Source: Rostrohypoxylon terebratum
Lineage: Eukaryota > Ascomycota > Sordariomycetes > Xylariales > Hypoxylaceae
Assembly: GCA_022497145.1 (NCBI GenBank)
Contig: MU385869.1
Span: 186,001-250,000, forward strand
Direction of reading: 5' to 3'
Length of the DNA: 64,000 nt
Under the pieces are notes generated by a model. The model made no database searches and had not been told where the DNA came from. It worked only from the letters and a program-made list of their open reading frames with translations. Positions 12,101 to 25,294 of the stretch are shown in pieces; positions within the stretch are counted from its first letter, which is position 1, and each line of letters opens with the position of its first letter. The position numbers and the translations under genes were made by a program.

Positions 12101-14888
12101 TCATAAACTCACTGGATGGCTCGAGTCAGTCCATTCTATTTACAATAATTATCTTGATGTTTGGCGCCTTGGTTTCCAAGGCATCATTGTCAACCTGGCA
12201 CCCAAATCATTTGACGATGGCGACTCTCTTATCAACGCAATGCCTCGTAACGAGCAAGGCGATATCTTGAATGATGATGGAGAACGCATCGATGTTGCTC
12301 ACCTGCTAAAACGCCCTCTTGTCCGTGTTAAATGGATATCTAAATTCATCAAGGTACGCGAAACTACCATCCCGTCTACATGATTGTCACGCTGATCGAA
12401 ATAGGGCTATCACTCAATTGCAGGGACAAGAGAGCTTGAAGTTCTTGTTCCCAAATGGGAAGCATTGCAAGAAAAGGCTAGGCGGCGGCACAAAGAGGAA
12501 AATGCCAGGGTCGTCGACGAGGATGCCAAGAACAGTGATATATCTCGAACTCGTGACCTACGGACTCTAGAGGCTCTCGAGAATGTCAAAGTTGATCGCT
12601 TTCGACAAGTCTTCGCTAAAGACACTTTCGATTTGGAACTACGACATTCGAATGGACAACGGCTCGAGTGTCAAGTAGAACTCATTATCAGAGACAATCA
12701 AGTATTCAAATCCGACCCAGGTGATCTACTTATCAGGGAAACTGGTAATGGTGGACGTTCGTGGCTGCTGTTTGCCCCCGTCCTTGGAGGTCGTTTTTCA
12801 GCTCGAGCTGGAGACCATAAACATCAGCTAGTCGTGATGATCAGAGGCACCAGAGATGAATGGTTCGAGCTTTTATCTCTGACGACTGACAATGAGGAAC
12901 AAGTTTCCGATTGGTTGAACATGCTGGGACACACGCCAATCCCACCTGCGATCAAAGAAGTAACAGCCTCAACCTCACAACCATTGGTACCGTTACCAAG
13001 GTCTGCAGCTCACGAAATTCCATTGGGCGAAAGCAAAGTAGGACGGAAGCTCGTTCTCACTCGAACTCCTACAAAACCCATTGAAAACCTTGAGGAGCCG
13101 ACGACACCTACCTTTCCTCCTGCACAAAGCCCTCCTACACGAAGCCCTCCTGCTACACCAACTACTGCCTACCGAACCGATGCTTCTACGCCATCTCCTG
13201 AGAGGACGCCGACCCGAGATTCCTACATCAAATCTGAACGTGTATCAGACGACGTCGACGAGGCCTATTCACATTCGTTTGAAGACCATGACGATGTAGC
13301 GTTCAAGAAATCGCCTCCTAACAGCACCCCATACCGTGGCGATGGTGCACCTCCCCCTCCCGTACACCGAAGTTTCAGCTCCAAGAAAGCGCCCGTACTT
13401 TCACCTCCAGCCGACAAGACTACGACTCGCCTAAAGCGCCGGACTTCCTCCCCACTAAAGCACGAATACCACCCATCAGATGTCTCCTCCGAGGGCTCCA
13501 CGTCGCCAATATCTGGGTCTGGGGATGAAAATTCTGTTTCCGACGAATCATCCGACGATGAGTTGGAGGCCGTTGACATACCCGATACGACCCCTGCCAT
13601 CAGCATCAAAAGGGACACCAAGATCCCCACCGCATCAATTTATTCAGAGAGTGCCGCCAGCATCCCCCTCTCAGTGTCAACATCCCGAGACGACGTATCT
13701 AAATCAGAAGCTAAGCAACCTGATTATGTCATTAAATCCGTCGCCTCTATTTCTTACTGGGATAACAAACATGGACGTTGGCAAGATCTTTGGCCCGACT
13801 TGTGCTCTATTGTCACAACACCAGGTCTCATTGAGGCATATCCGTACCGAAGAGCTCACTCCTCGGGCGGTCCGGGACAAGAAGAGCCACCGCTCATCGC
13901 TTTGGATCTCACCCCTCTAGTCATGCTTCGAAATAGTACGGTTGTCGACTTAGAGATACGATCTCCTGTCTTGAGCTATTCTAGGCTCTATGCCAAAGTA
14001 GTCAAATATGAAACTTCCTTCTTTCGCTTCCGAGTCCAATCCATACCCGATTGCGAGTCCCTCTATATGGCAGTTCACCGGGCCCGTATGGATAACGCAA
14101 AGTACAAGGCACTGGAGGAGGAAACTCGCGTCAGGGCTTTTGGACAGTACCAAAATCAAGAGGCAGAGGGCGATGGCAGTAGTCATCGCCGAAGCTGGTT
14201 CGGCCGGAAAAACAGCTATCGCGCCTCAGCACGCGCTCCGTCACAGTCGGCCGGCAGCACATCCCAGTCTTCGGGCATTTCAGCCTCATCCTTTTTACGA
14301 AAGTTGATGGGCGGCGGAAATCAGTCTTTTAACATAGCCATGTCTTCCGTAGATAGGCAAAGCCGCTTTGGAAGTAGAGATGCGTCTCTGTATACCTCTT
14401 CGTCATCAGCCACGCCTCCACGCTCGCCCTCAGTCAGTGTGGCAAATAGCGGCAGATCTCAAATGAGTCTTACAACAAACAATCTTAAGATTCGACTCCA
14501 TCTATTGATCACTGCTAGCAAGTGGGAAGACCACGGCAACTGCTTCCTCGAAGTGACAAGACCAGATCGGGGCACAAGGCAAAATTTGAGGAAGTACCAG
14601 GGGATGGAAAAACGAATCATAGTTACGACAATCCCGAAGAAGGATGCCGATAAGCCAGTGGTGGTCCTAGATGTCGTCTTGGGAAGCCAATGCTTCAGCC
14701 AACTAGGTAGCCGAGGTGTCCTCATCAACGTATGGGAAGAAGTAAAGGACGAGAGTGGTCAGACAGGAGTAGCACCTCAGGGTGGTGGCAGTGGAGGCAA
14801 TGTACGAAAATGGTGCTTCCAGTGCTCGTCAGTTGCGCAGGCCAGGTGGATTTTCGGACTGGTTACGCAAGAGGTCGTAATAGGTTGA
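9108..14888 (+). CDS. Large DH/PH-like scaffold protein (about 1,909 aa)
   Basis: Two exons, 9108-12353 and 12405-14888, joined by a 51-nt intron (AAG|GTACGC ... AATAG|GGC) that keeps frame. Residues 1-900 are low-complexity, rich in Ser, Lys and Arg, with a repeated DDGIR(V/I)(R/K)P(I/G)PS motif seen at least three times. Around residues 910-1080 a helical block starting LDELLLEFEDDEDLYLREL looks like a Dbl-homology (RhoGEF-type) domain. After it come a PH-like domain (about 1115-1240), a disordered linker, a second PH-like domain (about 1465-1600) and a C-terminal beta-rich domain ending VVIG. This architecture is shared by conserved filamentous-fungal proteins of cell polarity or cortex type, but I cannot name the orthologue. 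GEF activity is inferred only from the fold guess; no catalytic test residue is evident. Confidence 0.85.
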
Positions 14889-15486
14889 TTCATGGTAGAT
14901 ACCCCCTTTCCCACACGGCGAGAATTCAACGCCAGTTATTCACAACCCCCTTCTCCTTCACTCGAGACTAAGTTACACACATACACTCTACTATTCAGTG
15001 AATACACTCAAGTTACCAATTTTCTTTTTCTTTGCGTCATGAGGAATAAGGCGAGGCGTCGGGCACACACTGCATTAGATGTCTGGGGGGGCAGGCACAA
15101 GGTTGGACGGAGCATAGATGAGACGAATGAATGGATGGCCATATTTTGGTTGGTTGGCGGGTCTGCTGCATTTGCACTCGATTGCCTTTTATTATCCTCT
15201 TCTCAATCACAGTTTCTTTTTTCCATTACTGTATACAACGTCTAGCCGCTGTAAACAGCACTATACCCAGAGACACCTAATGAATAAAAACCTCCATTTT
15301 AATTATTGCTCTTTACTGCATCATTAGACGCATCCATCCCTCAACCGTGACTCCTGTGGTATTCGCAATACGCGAGAGTCGTAAATAATGGATTTCAAGT
15401 TGAGATTCAATACCACTGTAATGTCTGCATTTAGTAAACGATATCCAAACATGAGCTCGGATAAGCATAGATTATGAAAGAGAGCA
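14889..15486. other. Intergenic between convergent genes
   Basis: No gene is seen. The stretch is the shared 3' flank of the scaffold gene (+) and the small conserved gene (-); an AATAAA-like signal (GAATAAAAAC) sits near 15282. Confidence 0.5.
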
Positions 15487-16278
15487 TCATACCACAACAC
15501 CTTCCTCCGGTCCATCGACTTTTTCGCCGCGCTCCAGCTTGCCCATCACTAAGCGTATGCGACGTATCAGCTGTTCTCCGTATTCGCGGGCGGGCGGTTT
15601 CGGCGTAACCACGCTGGTATCGTTCCGCAGAATTATGGGGGCGGTGCCGGGCGGTAATCCAGCGCTCTGGATCGCAGCCTTTACTTGAGCTACGGCGTTC
15701 TCGTCCCAGGCCGCGCCCATGATCACCGTTTTCGGCCGCCTCGAGTACCTCCCCGATCCGATGTGACTGCTCTGCGTCGGAGGCGCGACGCCACGGAGAA
15801 CTAAGACATAGATCGTCAATCTGTTTCTCCTGCATGAAAGTGGGTGGCGCGGAGTTGACGCGGCAAGGCTTGTGAATGTGATATGTGGGATCTGTAGCAA
15901 ACCGCGCGGTGGCGTAAATGTGGACGTGAAGCTCCGGTTTGGGACAGTCGGGATGGTGGTGAGCACTCACTATAGGGCACCTCAGCGGCTGTGGGATCGC
16001 TGCCTTGGCAGAACAGGATCACTACGAACTCCGGATTAGGTCTCAGGTCATATATAAAAAGTAATTACTTTCGACGGCAAATGAATCAAGAAGCATGATT
16101 TGTAGAATGGTGTCGAAGGATCTCCCTTCCCATTGGTCTCTCACACGTCTATTTTGCTTTTTTTTTCATGCAACTTACCTTCGATGTCTGGCTTTAAACC
16201 TTCGATGACCTGCTTGCCGACGATCTCGGCTTTGCCACACAGGATGACGGGCGTTGGTTTTGAGAAAAAACCACCCAT
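15487..16278 (-). CDS. Small conserved fungal protein, 154 aa, function unknown
   Basis: Three exons: 16278-16179, 16021-15971 and 15800-15487; their lengths sum to 465 nt. The spliced N-terminus MGGFFSKPTPVILCGKAEIVGKQVIEGLKPDIEVILFCQG looks like the first beta-alpha-beta of a Rossmann-like or NAD(P)-binding fold (read around the exon joins). The middle is variable and Ser/Gly-rich, then comes a second helical part with EYGEQLIRRIRLVMGKLERGEK. The acceptors were chosen because they alone give a continuous frame with EVI and ILRG at the joins. I recognise the pattern as a conserved hypothetical of filamentous ascomycetes but not its role. The second intron of 170 nt is long for the window. 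Confidence 0.75.
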
Positions 16279-19200
16279 GATGCTCTAGAGATATATGGTC
16301 GAGTAGTATGTCTATCAGGGCGTTCGGATGGCGATCAATTTAGTTGGAAAGACTTTGGAACGGGAACGCCTTCGGAACCCATCAATATATTAATTCCCCA
16401 GCAGCTCCTGCGAGTCGTCATCCTGTGACTACCTTGTACTGCTAGTGGTTTCCTCGAATGGGCTGACGCGTGAGACGTATACTATGTATGGCATGGGAAA
16501 GTGCTTAGGTTCAACTCGTCGGTCCCGAGCACGTCAGGCGAGATCCAATTCCAGCTCGCGTGGGTAGCACGATAGGTACTTAGGTCCTACGATAATGATT
16601 GGTAAAACCCACCCGGACATTAGCTTGCAGATTCCTCCGTGTTGGGGGGGCCTTCAGGCTTCAGGGATCGTACAAAAAGTCTCGCAACATTCCAGATTCG
16701 GCGCCTGCAATCATCATTGATTGGCTGCACAATTTGGGGATCTCCCCGCAGCGGAGCAGGGATAATTGTCGCTGGGGACTACCGGCCAAGCTCATACCTA
16801 CGGGCTAGTACCTACTAGGTAGTAGATTGGTCAACAATAGTACCTAGTATTATACAATAGTAGTCACGGCATCTCCTATGTAATCATTTTCTACATCAAT
16901 AGGTACCCGATTATCACTCACCACTTTCTCAAACCATCAAAATGCTCGAGCTCGAGGTACGCGTTTTATTGCTACACTGCATATCTCGGTTCGTTAGGAC
17001 TCAGTTCTAGCGCCGGGTTCCCTTCCCTGGTATGTCAAGAATCTCGGGTAGCATAAGCACATCCAGCTCTCGACCGAATAACATAAAAGCCGTACATTGC
17101 GCAGCTCTAGTCCCTTATTCTAGATAGAGAGAAGGGGATACAAGAGTCAACCAAAAATTGAATCGTTACCTATGCGCTATTCGACTACCGGTAAGCGGTG
17201 ATCTGTGTCGCTTAGAGCATCAGTTATTCCTACTACGAATCGAATCGGAAACGAGAAGAAACATTATGCCCATATGCTTCGGTGTCGAGCGAGTTACATT
17301 ATACATTGCAGGTGTCGCGGAGAAACCGGAACGCGTCATGAGTCCTAGGTTAGCTTTCGCTGTTTAACGCAAGCCGAGCACCGTCCCTCGTCACGGATCA
17401 CCGAACATAGGTATACATATCTATATTTCCTCGTACGACGTCTCGCTCGCTTTGGCGATAGCAACGGTCAAGTTGACTGAAGGTCGTCGAATTAGATAAC
17501 CCCTGCGCCGCCTGTCGGACGAAGATAGCGACCATCCCCCTTTCCCCGGAATTGACCGCTCCATATTGGAGGGGGACCCGAAATATGCGGATTATCTCAT
17601 CTAGCTTACTTATGCCGGATATTAGGTACCTGCTTTGGAGATAGTAACGCCATGCTACCGTGAAAGCTTCGTTGATTAAGCACAGGTAACGCATGGAGAT
17701 TCGTCTAAGTAATAACCCTTCCTTTATATTCAAAAATGCGCCACTCTCTTCTACAAATGTTTTATCTAATGTCTTATACCTCGGACGCTCGCTATAAACC
17801 TACAACAGTGTGATCTTCTACTTCAACGTTCTAACTTGGCCCTTATACGTACTCACCCAACAAACGCTTCATTCTAAGAGGCACAGGGTGTTTCAAGGGC
17901 TAGGTACATCCTTCGTCGCTATCGAGACAATTGTGAAAAGGAAACATTTTCTACCTAAACTTCGTTCCGAATTTGAAAATATTCTCCGTAATTCTAATTC
18001 CGATCCCGTCTATTGGATTAACTTCAGAACCGATTCGTAAATCTCATCTTGCCCGGGTACCTCTCTTCGCTATCCATTTATACCCATGAACCAGCGATAG
18101 AAGCTGTGACAGATATCACGATATCTCTATACCAACAATTATTCGGGTACGATCTGATGAAGGCGATAATGGTATTGAAGGGAGAGGGTATGTGGCTCAT
18201 GGCACAACTACGACGTGACATTTCGCATTACTTAACCCAGGGACTATATATCGACCCGTGACTCTCTTGGACATTTATAAAATTAGGGGGCTCTTACAAA
18301 AGACCGTGACTGAGTTTGAAGTATAATATATTACAATAATTCTATTATATTGCTGATAACTAGGTGCCTACTGACACGCATGTTAAATAGGTACGATGTT
18401 CGGCGGAAGCATGAAGAATACTGAGGCTAGGTACCTGGATTCGGCGAAAAGTCACCATTATACACCACCATTGCTATTTTCGACGTGGATTTCACCAGTG
18501 GACTTCGTCCAATGTCAATAAGAAGCTTCGGGGCTATAATTACTTCGTATAAGTTGTGGTGCACACCATACACATAACCACCTACTCTCGATGTACACAA
18601 ACTCCTCACATGAGAATTCCGCATCTAAACGACATATCCTCATAGCACACATGAGTGACAAGTTGACTGGGGACGTTGGAGGAAAACGCAGCTAAATGTA
18701 CTTGAAAGTGAAAATCACGGAGAATCCTTCTGAATACTATGCAATTAAACCCACAGCGCTGAGCTACCTAGTAGCTTTCTGCTACGTGCTGCCCCAGTAT
18801 ATCATCAAGTTGCTTCTATGATATGTGCATCATTCATATGATACCTACCTACGTGATGGTATTGGACCATTCGTGTAGACATCATGATCGTAAGCATATA
18901 ATACTCTGTCTTACTTCCTACAGTAGCTTTCGATGACTACTTACCTATGCTTATGTCATACATAGAGACGGTGAGAATGACATGCCGGTTGAAATTCCGA
19001 CCTAGTTCGGTGTTCAGGTCTATAAATAGGGTGACAATTATAACCCACCCGCAGGGTCCAATTGTCCAGTGATATGGCGAGAATGTGAGTTAGTGAAGCT
19101 ATTGGGCTTACATGCGGGGCATGTATCACGCTGCCTCTCGGCATCTGAAGCTTGGCTATGCGAGATTTGCAGAGCGCAACGTACCTAGTCGTTAATCAGC

Positions 19201-19362
19201 TCAACTACTATATAGAGAGCTTATGTTGTAAGGAAAATGTGCTGGTGGTCGACGGGGCTGTACTTGTCGACTGTCTTTGACCTGGCGACTTCAAAGTAGG
19301 TCACCTGCTTTGATTTTGCGGACAACACTTATTCTCCCTTTCTATTCATTGAAAGTTTCAAA
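16279..19362. other. 3-kb intergenic region without recognisable genes
   Basis: Only short chance frames (60-111 codons) are present and none carries a motif. The region holds palindromic TACCTACTAGGTAG-type patches at about 16799-16850 and is otherwise mixed sequence. It might contain an unrecognised lineage-specific gene or decayed element, but nothing supports a call. Confidence 0.4.
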
Positions 19363-20505
19363 ATGGCGTCCGAGACTGAGTCACCGGTTGAGAAACTACC
19401 AGCTGTTCCAGCCGAGGTGACAATACAATGGCTAGAGTCCAAGTTAGGATATAAGATCAAGTCGGCCTCGTTGACACGATCTATATTTGGGACAGGTAGC
19501 AAACTGTTCTTCTCCATTGAGTACGCGGAGGAGGTAGCTGATCCTCTCTCCCGACCGACGGATATCTGCGTCAAGGGCGTGTTCGACCCTGCGATGGTAG
19601 AATCTCAACCATGGACTCTAAGCCTAGCACAGCGCGAGGCCAACTTCTTTGCCAAAATCGCGCCAAGAATCAAGCACATGAGCTATCCGAGAGGTTGGTG
19701 GGGTGGGACGAGCGATAGGCAGGGCATTGCCATCATGTCCGATCTGACGCGGGAAGGCTGCACCTTTCCATCCGAAGCCGCCTCTTACTCGGTCGAGAAG
19801 GCGCTGGATGGTGCTGCGCAGATAGCCGGTCTGCACGCCCAATTCTGGGGCAAGAGCCAGGATGATTATCCTTGTAGGTGGGAGGCGGAATAGCCCGACC
19901 AGTCCAGTTTGGAGGGAGACTTAACAGAGCTGATGACAGCAATAGGGATTTCTAACGATTACGACGTGGCCATGACTTTTATCACCGAGCCGTGGAGCAG
20001 GGTCGTTCGAGAACCTGGGCGACCTAAGCTACCAGAATACCTAATGGACGGCGCACGCATTAAGAGGGCACAGAAAAAATACTATGCTCGTCGTGACCCT
20101 CGATTTCGCACGTTACTGCACGGCGACACGCACTTGGGCAACGTGTACTTCTCGCCCGAAGGACAGACGCGATTCTTGGACTGGTCGGCCATTCACTTCG
20201 CTTCGTGCTTTCACGATCTTGTTTACTTCGTATCCAGCATATTGACTGTGGAGGACCGTCGCGCTCATGAGATGGAAGTGTTGGACCACTACCTCCTGAC
20301 TCTCCACCGCCTTGGGGGTCCGAAACTGGATCGCAACGACGAGGAACTCATGACAGAGTACAAACGCTCGTACATGACGAACATCATCTGGCCAGTATGC
20401 GGGTATGATTTACAGCCTAAGGAAAGGGTAGACGCGTTCGCGGAGCGTACCATTGCGGCTTGGGTTGACCATAAGGTCATCGAAATGATTGAGGCTCAGC
20501 AATAG
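19363..20505 (+). pseudogene. CHK/APH-like phosphotransferase with one in-frame TAG
   Basis: A 381-codon kinase-like frame of the ecdysteroid-kinase/aminoglycoside phosphotransferase superfamily (protein-kinase-like fold). The C-terminal half shows the catalytic loop LLHGDTHLGNVYF and the metal-binding FLDWSAIHFASCFHDLVYF; the N-terminal half shows the ATP-lobe pattern with ICVKG and the helix LAQREANFFAKIAPRI. Natural substrate unknown. A TAG at 19891-19893 (codon 177) interrupts the frame (context WEAE-TAG-PDQSS); the frame on both sides is the same, and the rest is fully open. TGG-to-TAG or another single change would explain it. No intron of credible length removes it (possible GT-AG pairs here give only 20-31 nt). 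Either the gene was recently broken or the base is wrong. Confidence 0.75.
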
Positions 20506-21608
20506 TTGCGAGTTTTCTGGGTTTTTGTTTTTAATTTTTATTTTATTTTTATTTTCTCTCATTTAAAAGGGAGAGAAACGAGAGAAACGAGTAATAGATA
20601 CGTACATTTGAGGAATGTTTGGAAGTTATCTATGGAAAGATGAATATTGAAAAGATCTATATGCGAATTTGAAGTGTGTAAGTGTGTGAGTTTTGTGAGT
20701 TTCCAAGTTGTAAGTGACATAGGATAGATACTTCGATAATAACGTTGTTTCAATTCTTAAGACTTACCTACCTGTGATGGTGTAGTAAAGAGGGAAGCTA
20801 TTACTGGCACCCGAAGGGTTTAATTAGTTGTTTTCCACACAAGTGGATTTCTATACGTTTTCTTAAAGAATACAACATCGCTTTCTCTTCTGCTGTTTTC
20901 TCCTAGTAGGTTTTAACTTCGACCTATCACTGTTGTGTAACGCATCCATATTCCGTGTTCAACCACATGCATGCAGCATGTTGATGAAGTGGTCCGTGCA
21001 GATTTACCCACCAGGGATAGCGCGAAGTAGGTAGTAGGTACAGCATACTAGTACTAGGTATGTAGGTATTAGGTAAGTACCCACCTACATAGGTACCTGA
21101 TAGTAGTATCCATGGATGTACGAAGTATCTAGTACATATAATTACCTACGAAGTACGAAGTACCTGGTAGAATACATACTACGAAGCCCGTCATCTACAT
21201 GTACCTACAACTAGTAGTGACATTGAAGTCGCCCAGCGACGCGTCCCGTTGCACTACCTGCTAGATACACGTACGGTGGACCTTGCACCCGCGCCGCTGC
21301 GATCGTCTCAGCTTTCCCCAGTTGTTTCTTCTGCTCAATCTTAATCCTCTTCCTCCATTTTACCATTTTACCATTTATTATTACCACCAACTGCAAAGTG
21401 AACAACACGGGATTTATCAAGAATCTCACAACACCCTAACACTGCAACACTATAACATCACTACATCACAACATCGCAACACCGCCTACCGTGATAACCT
21501 TTATATCGCAATCGAGATTAATAGATCAGTTCAGCCTCACCTCGTTTTCATATCTCGACACGGTCACTCTCTCTTCCATCACTCCAGTCGCGTCGCGCGT
21601 CTCTCGTC
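20506..21608. other. Intergenic with dense TAGGTAC-type repeats
   Basis: No gene is seen. 20521-20570 is a T/A-rich 3' flank. 21020-21190 is packed with short direct and inverted GTACCTA/TAGGTA and ACGAAGTA units. From about 21300 the strand turns C/T-rich with many CAACAC units, typical of the 5' leader of the SAP-domain gene that follows. Confidence 0.6.
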
Positions 21609-22455
21609 ATGTCCGACTACACTTCTCTAAAGGTCCCCGAGCTCAAGAAACTGCTTTTGGAACAGCGTCTTCCCATTAGCGGCAACAAGGCCGATCTGAT
21701 TGCGCGCCTTCAAGAGCATGATAAATCTAAAGGTAATTACTGCGCAGTGTTCTCTACCTTCTCTCTGCAATATGCGCACCATACTGATACGGATGGCAGA
21801 GCCAACCCGCGAGAATGAGGACGAGATCGATTACAGTGATGACGATGTTCCTACCACGACAAAGCCTGCAGAGCCTGCGAAGCCCGTTGAGTCTGTCCCG
21901 GCTGCGACTGAAGAGAAGCCTGTGAGCTCGAGTACTGGTGCGGAGCCGACCAAGGAATCAGCCGAGCATTCTGCAGCAGCAGATAAACCCACCGAGAACG
22001 ACGAGAACGGGCCCAGAACTAACGAAACAGATAAGGCCGACTTCTCTGCACACCTCCCTGCCTCGAACGCTGACGAAGAGGCGCGCAAGCGTGCCGAGCG
22101 GGCCAAGCGATTTGGTATTGTTGAAACCGAAGAAGATGAAAAGAAGAACGCGCGTGCCGAGCGCTTCGGCATAGATCAATCCTCTCTGACTAGGGGATTA
22201 GATTCTGCATTGCCCGAAAAGAGAACACCGAAGCGGGGCCGGGAAGGAGGTAATGCAGAGGGTGAGCGAGGCGCAAAGCGCCAAAACCCCGGAGGCCGAC
22301 ATCGAAACAAGGGCCGCTTCCGCGGAAGACAAGGCGGCCCTCACCGAAAGGAGGATAGTCCTGCCGGCCAAAAGGGCAGGTCTGGCATCCTCAGCGATCC
22401 GGCTGAGAAGGCCAAGGCGGAAATGCGCGCCAAGCGATTTAACGGTGGTTCATGA
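21609..22455 (+). CDS. SAP-domain protein, Tho1/SARNP-like mRNP factor
   Basis: Two exons, 21609-21732 and 21800-22455 (259 aa), joined through a 67-nt intron. The N-terminus is a clear SAP domain (residues about 4-38: LKVPELKKLLLEQRLPISGN then KADLIARLQEH). It is followed by an acidic DYSDDD segment, a Pro/Glu-rich linker, two repeated RAERFGI/RAKRFGI motifs, and an Arg/Gly-rich basic tail (GRHRNKGRFRGRQGG). This order matches yeast Tho1 and animal SARNP/CIP29, nuclear RNA-binding partners of the TREX/THO mRNA export pathway; that role is inferred from family. The second copy of the AKRF motif at the C-terminus (MRAKRFNGGS) fits the family too. The upstream leader is long (about 300 nt) and pyrimidine-rich. 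Confidence 0.85.
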
Positions 22456-23634
22456 ACATGGCTGGCACAGACTGGACTGATATATTTTGTCGAACCAATA
22501 CACCAAGGTCGAGAACATAGTACAGAAAATCGATACAGGTCAGCGCGAACAAGGCCATGTTTTGTCATGGTTTCTTGTCACTGCGAATCGATACGCTGGG
22601 CGAGGACCTGGGTCTAGAAAGAGATGTTTGCACTAATTGCTGTTCGCCATGGATCCCAGCCGCCTTCTGTACTCTAGTTCGTCCATTCTAATGGGCCATA
22701 GCCGATGATGGCTTGGTCATATTCTTCGTACTCTGGACCGGTAGCTGGTCTCATCACGATTAATTACTTTGATTAACCGGAAATGCGAATGAAGCAATCG
22801 TCGTGAACGAATTTTACCAAACTACGGGGAAGAGGGGACGACCTTCGTCATGGCTAAATCGTGTGCATAAAGAGCATTATTTCGCTCTCGGACGTAGTTT
22901 GGTTTCCAGAGGGTTTTTCGAAGTGATGTGAATGATACAATGGACAGAAACCCCTGCCGCCAGTCAAACATGATAGTACCTAGTAGCATTCGACTGTCTA
23001 TCAGGCTTTCGATGTGAGCAGTAATATTACTGTGTACTGGATACCTGTACGTCTATACCAAGCTGTGCAACCGTATTCGGCCACATGACCTAGACCTAGT
23101 ACACCGTTTACATAGTACAGTTCTGAGTTCTAGGAAACTAAGCTCGATAGTCATGCTGCCGTGTCTGAAACTACCGCCTTGTCGTAGAGGCAGTACAAGA
23201 GTCCCGAGTTCTATCCATGTCTTTGTATGAATCCAATCGGGTTTAGGACAACGCTTTGGATCGTAAAGCAAGTTGGTTCAGGTTCATCCCAGCTGGAATA
23301 CATTGTTAGCTGCTTTGTCTTCTCCAAATTGAATAGTTCCCGCAACCGAACTTATATAAGTAGGTACTTAGCGCAACTTATACCACTGGCAATAGATTCC
23401 ACAAACGTGTCCGCGCACCTCCGGCAACACATTCTAAACATATCGAAGTTACCATACTGAAATTAGTTAAATCCAAATATATCTGGATATATACGCAGAG
23501 GTTAAGACACGAGAAGACATCGCAAGTGGGCGCTAGTATATTACCTACATAATATCACCCATACGCTTCACGCGACGACGGGACCCCGGACCAATCGCAA
23601 CTACAGACTCGCTTAACTACATAGCAGCGCCGTC
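22456..23634. other. Intergenic
   Basis: No gene is seen. The 3' flank of the SAP gene passes into mixed sequence with small chance frames; a short leader with GACGACGGGACCCC precedes the ATG at 23635. Confidence 0.5.
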
Positions 23635-25294
23635 ATGGACCCATACACGGGGGGCACCACTCAGGGCACCACCCCCCAACCCCCTCCAACCCCCCCTCGT
23701 CCTCCTCGAGACCCCACGACTCCTTTCACAATTTGGCCTGAGATCCTCACGTACGACCCTCAGGATCTGTACAGTGTATTTAATTTTTTAGACTCGACTA
23801 TAAGCAATGATGGCATCTATCCGGATAGCAGCTTCGAACCCCGAAACGTACCCGCGGAAATGCTTGCAGACGACTACGAAGACTCACCCCCCGAACCCGA
23901 AAATGTGGGCTGCCGTCGGTATTTCAGGAACTTAGTTCGGAATTACTTTGGCCAGGATTTCCTTTTAAGGTACCCGAGATGGCAAGAATTAATGGAGATG
24001 ATGGTCTCTATGGCCTACAATACCATCCAAGTGAGACAGCGTGAATTATCTCATTGCGTTGCTAGGGACGGTGCTGTTCATTTGTCTGGACAGAAATATA
24101 CGGACTTGTCGTGCGTACGTAGTATGTTAAACAATCTAGTACACCGCGTGTCGATGGTACATGATCTGGTGTGGATTGAATCGGAATCAAGAGGGCACTT
24201 GGAGACGCTAAACAGTAATCGTTTTCCCACCATCAGAGAATTTTATGAACCTCAATTCGAAATCACCTATTCCATACGAGTCAGAGAGGCTAAAGCAATT
24301 TGTATGCAAAAAGTACCCTCCTTGACCCTCTCATGACATGTTTCGGTAACTAACAAGATGTATAGGGTTCTGGGCTACACAGAGAGGAAATCGGCAAGTA
24401 GCTGACATATTCCGTTGGGTATACTGGTTTGTAAACGACTGGGCTAGCTATAGATACTTCGTATTTGAGGCGGTCGCCCAACATAGGGGGGGCCAGGCCA
24501 TCAGCGAGCATTGGGGTAATACCGGGGGTCTACGGTGCGACCTACTCTTCCAAGGGTTTCTTGACACAGTCTTCGACCTCATACAATTGATACAGTGGCG
24601 ACGCCGCCGCATAAAGGTTCTGGCAAGTGAGGTATTGCCAATGCGAGAAAGAGCATCCGAGTTCATTGCTAACATCAGGGAATACCAATGGAGCATAATG
24701 AATCAACAGTTATATGATTGGGTATGTGCCAGGTGGCGCGGCGATGTTCCATTTGCCAAGTGGCCGGATAAAATAGATACACTAATCCGCTTTTCCAGAA
24801 CTCGAGCTCTTCCTCCAGCTCCAAGTTTGCAATTAGATAGGAACCCTCCAATGATTCCTACAGTCAGGGTCCGTCCTCAACTCCGGCATCCCGACTACTT
24901 TTGGTCCCACTCCGGCGTAGATCATGATGCACCCTTAGCCCGTTACGGGTGGGCTTCACACCTGACGGAGTTCACCCCGGCGACTAAGCAATATCTCTTT
25001 CAATCACCTATGGGGCTACCAAGATTCCCAAGAGCCAATAAGAGCTTAGCCATATCATTCGATGAATCGCTATCCTCCGAGGACGACTCAGAGCCCGAGC
25101 CAACGCCACTTGCTGACTTGTACCAAAATATTACCAATGACTTCGATCGTCGACCTAAGCAACATTCTCTCCCAGCTCGGTCGTCGGCCGGGCTATCGAC
25201 TAAAGACTCCATAAAGCGAAAGGCTGATGAGGACCTTGATGATACGTCCAACCTGAAGAGGAAGCGGAGGCTTTCCAGAACAGAGTATCACTGA
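23635..25294 (+). CDS. Unrecognised fungal protein, 531 aa
   Basis: Two exons, 23635-24301 and 24366-25294; the 64-nt intron (ATTT|GTATGC ... TATAG|GGT) restores AIWFWATQRGNRQVADIF and was chosen because other acceptors hit stops. The N-terminal 30 residues are Pro/Thr-rich, the middle is a long helical, Trp- and Tyr-rich region (for example RYFRNLVRNYFGQDFLLRYP and RWVYWFVNDWASYRYF), and the tail is acidic and then strongly basic (SIKRKADEDLDD and LKRKRRLSR), which looks like a nuclear localisation signal. No known domain is recognised. A lineage-restricted nuclear protein is the most I can say. Confidence 0.7.

Noticed and set aside
17398..17733. 111-codon minus-strand frame in the 3-kb gap
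   Set aside because: No recognisable domain or splice context; best explained as chance.
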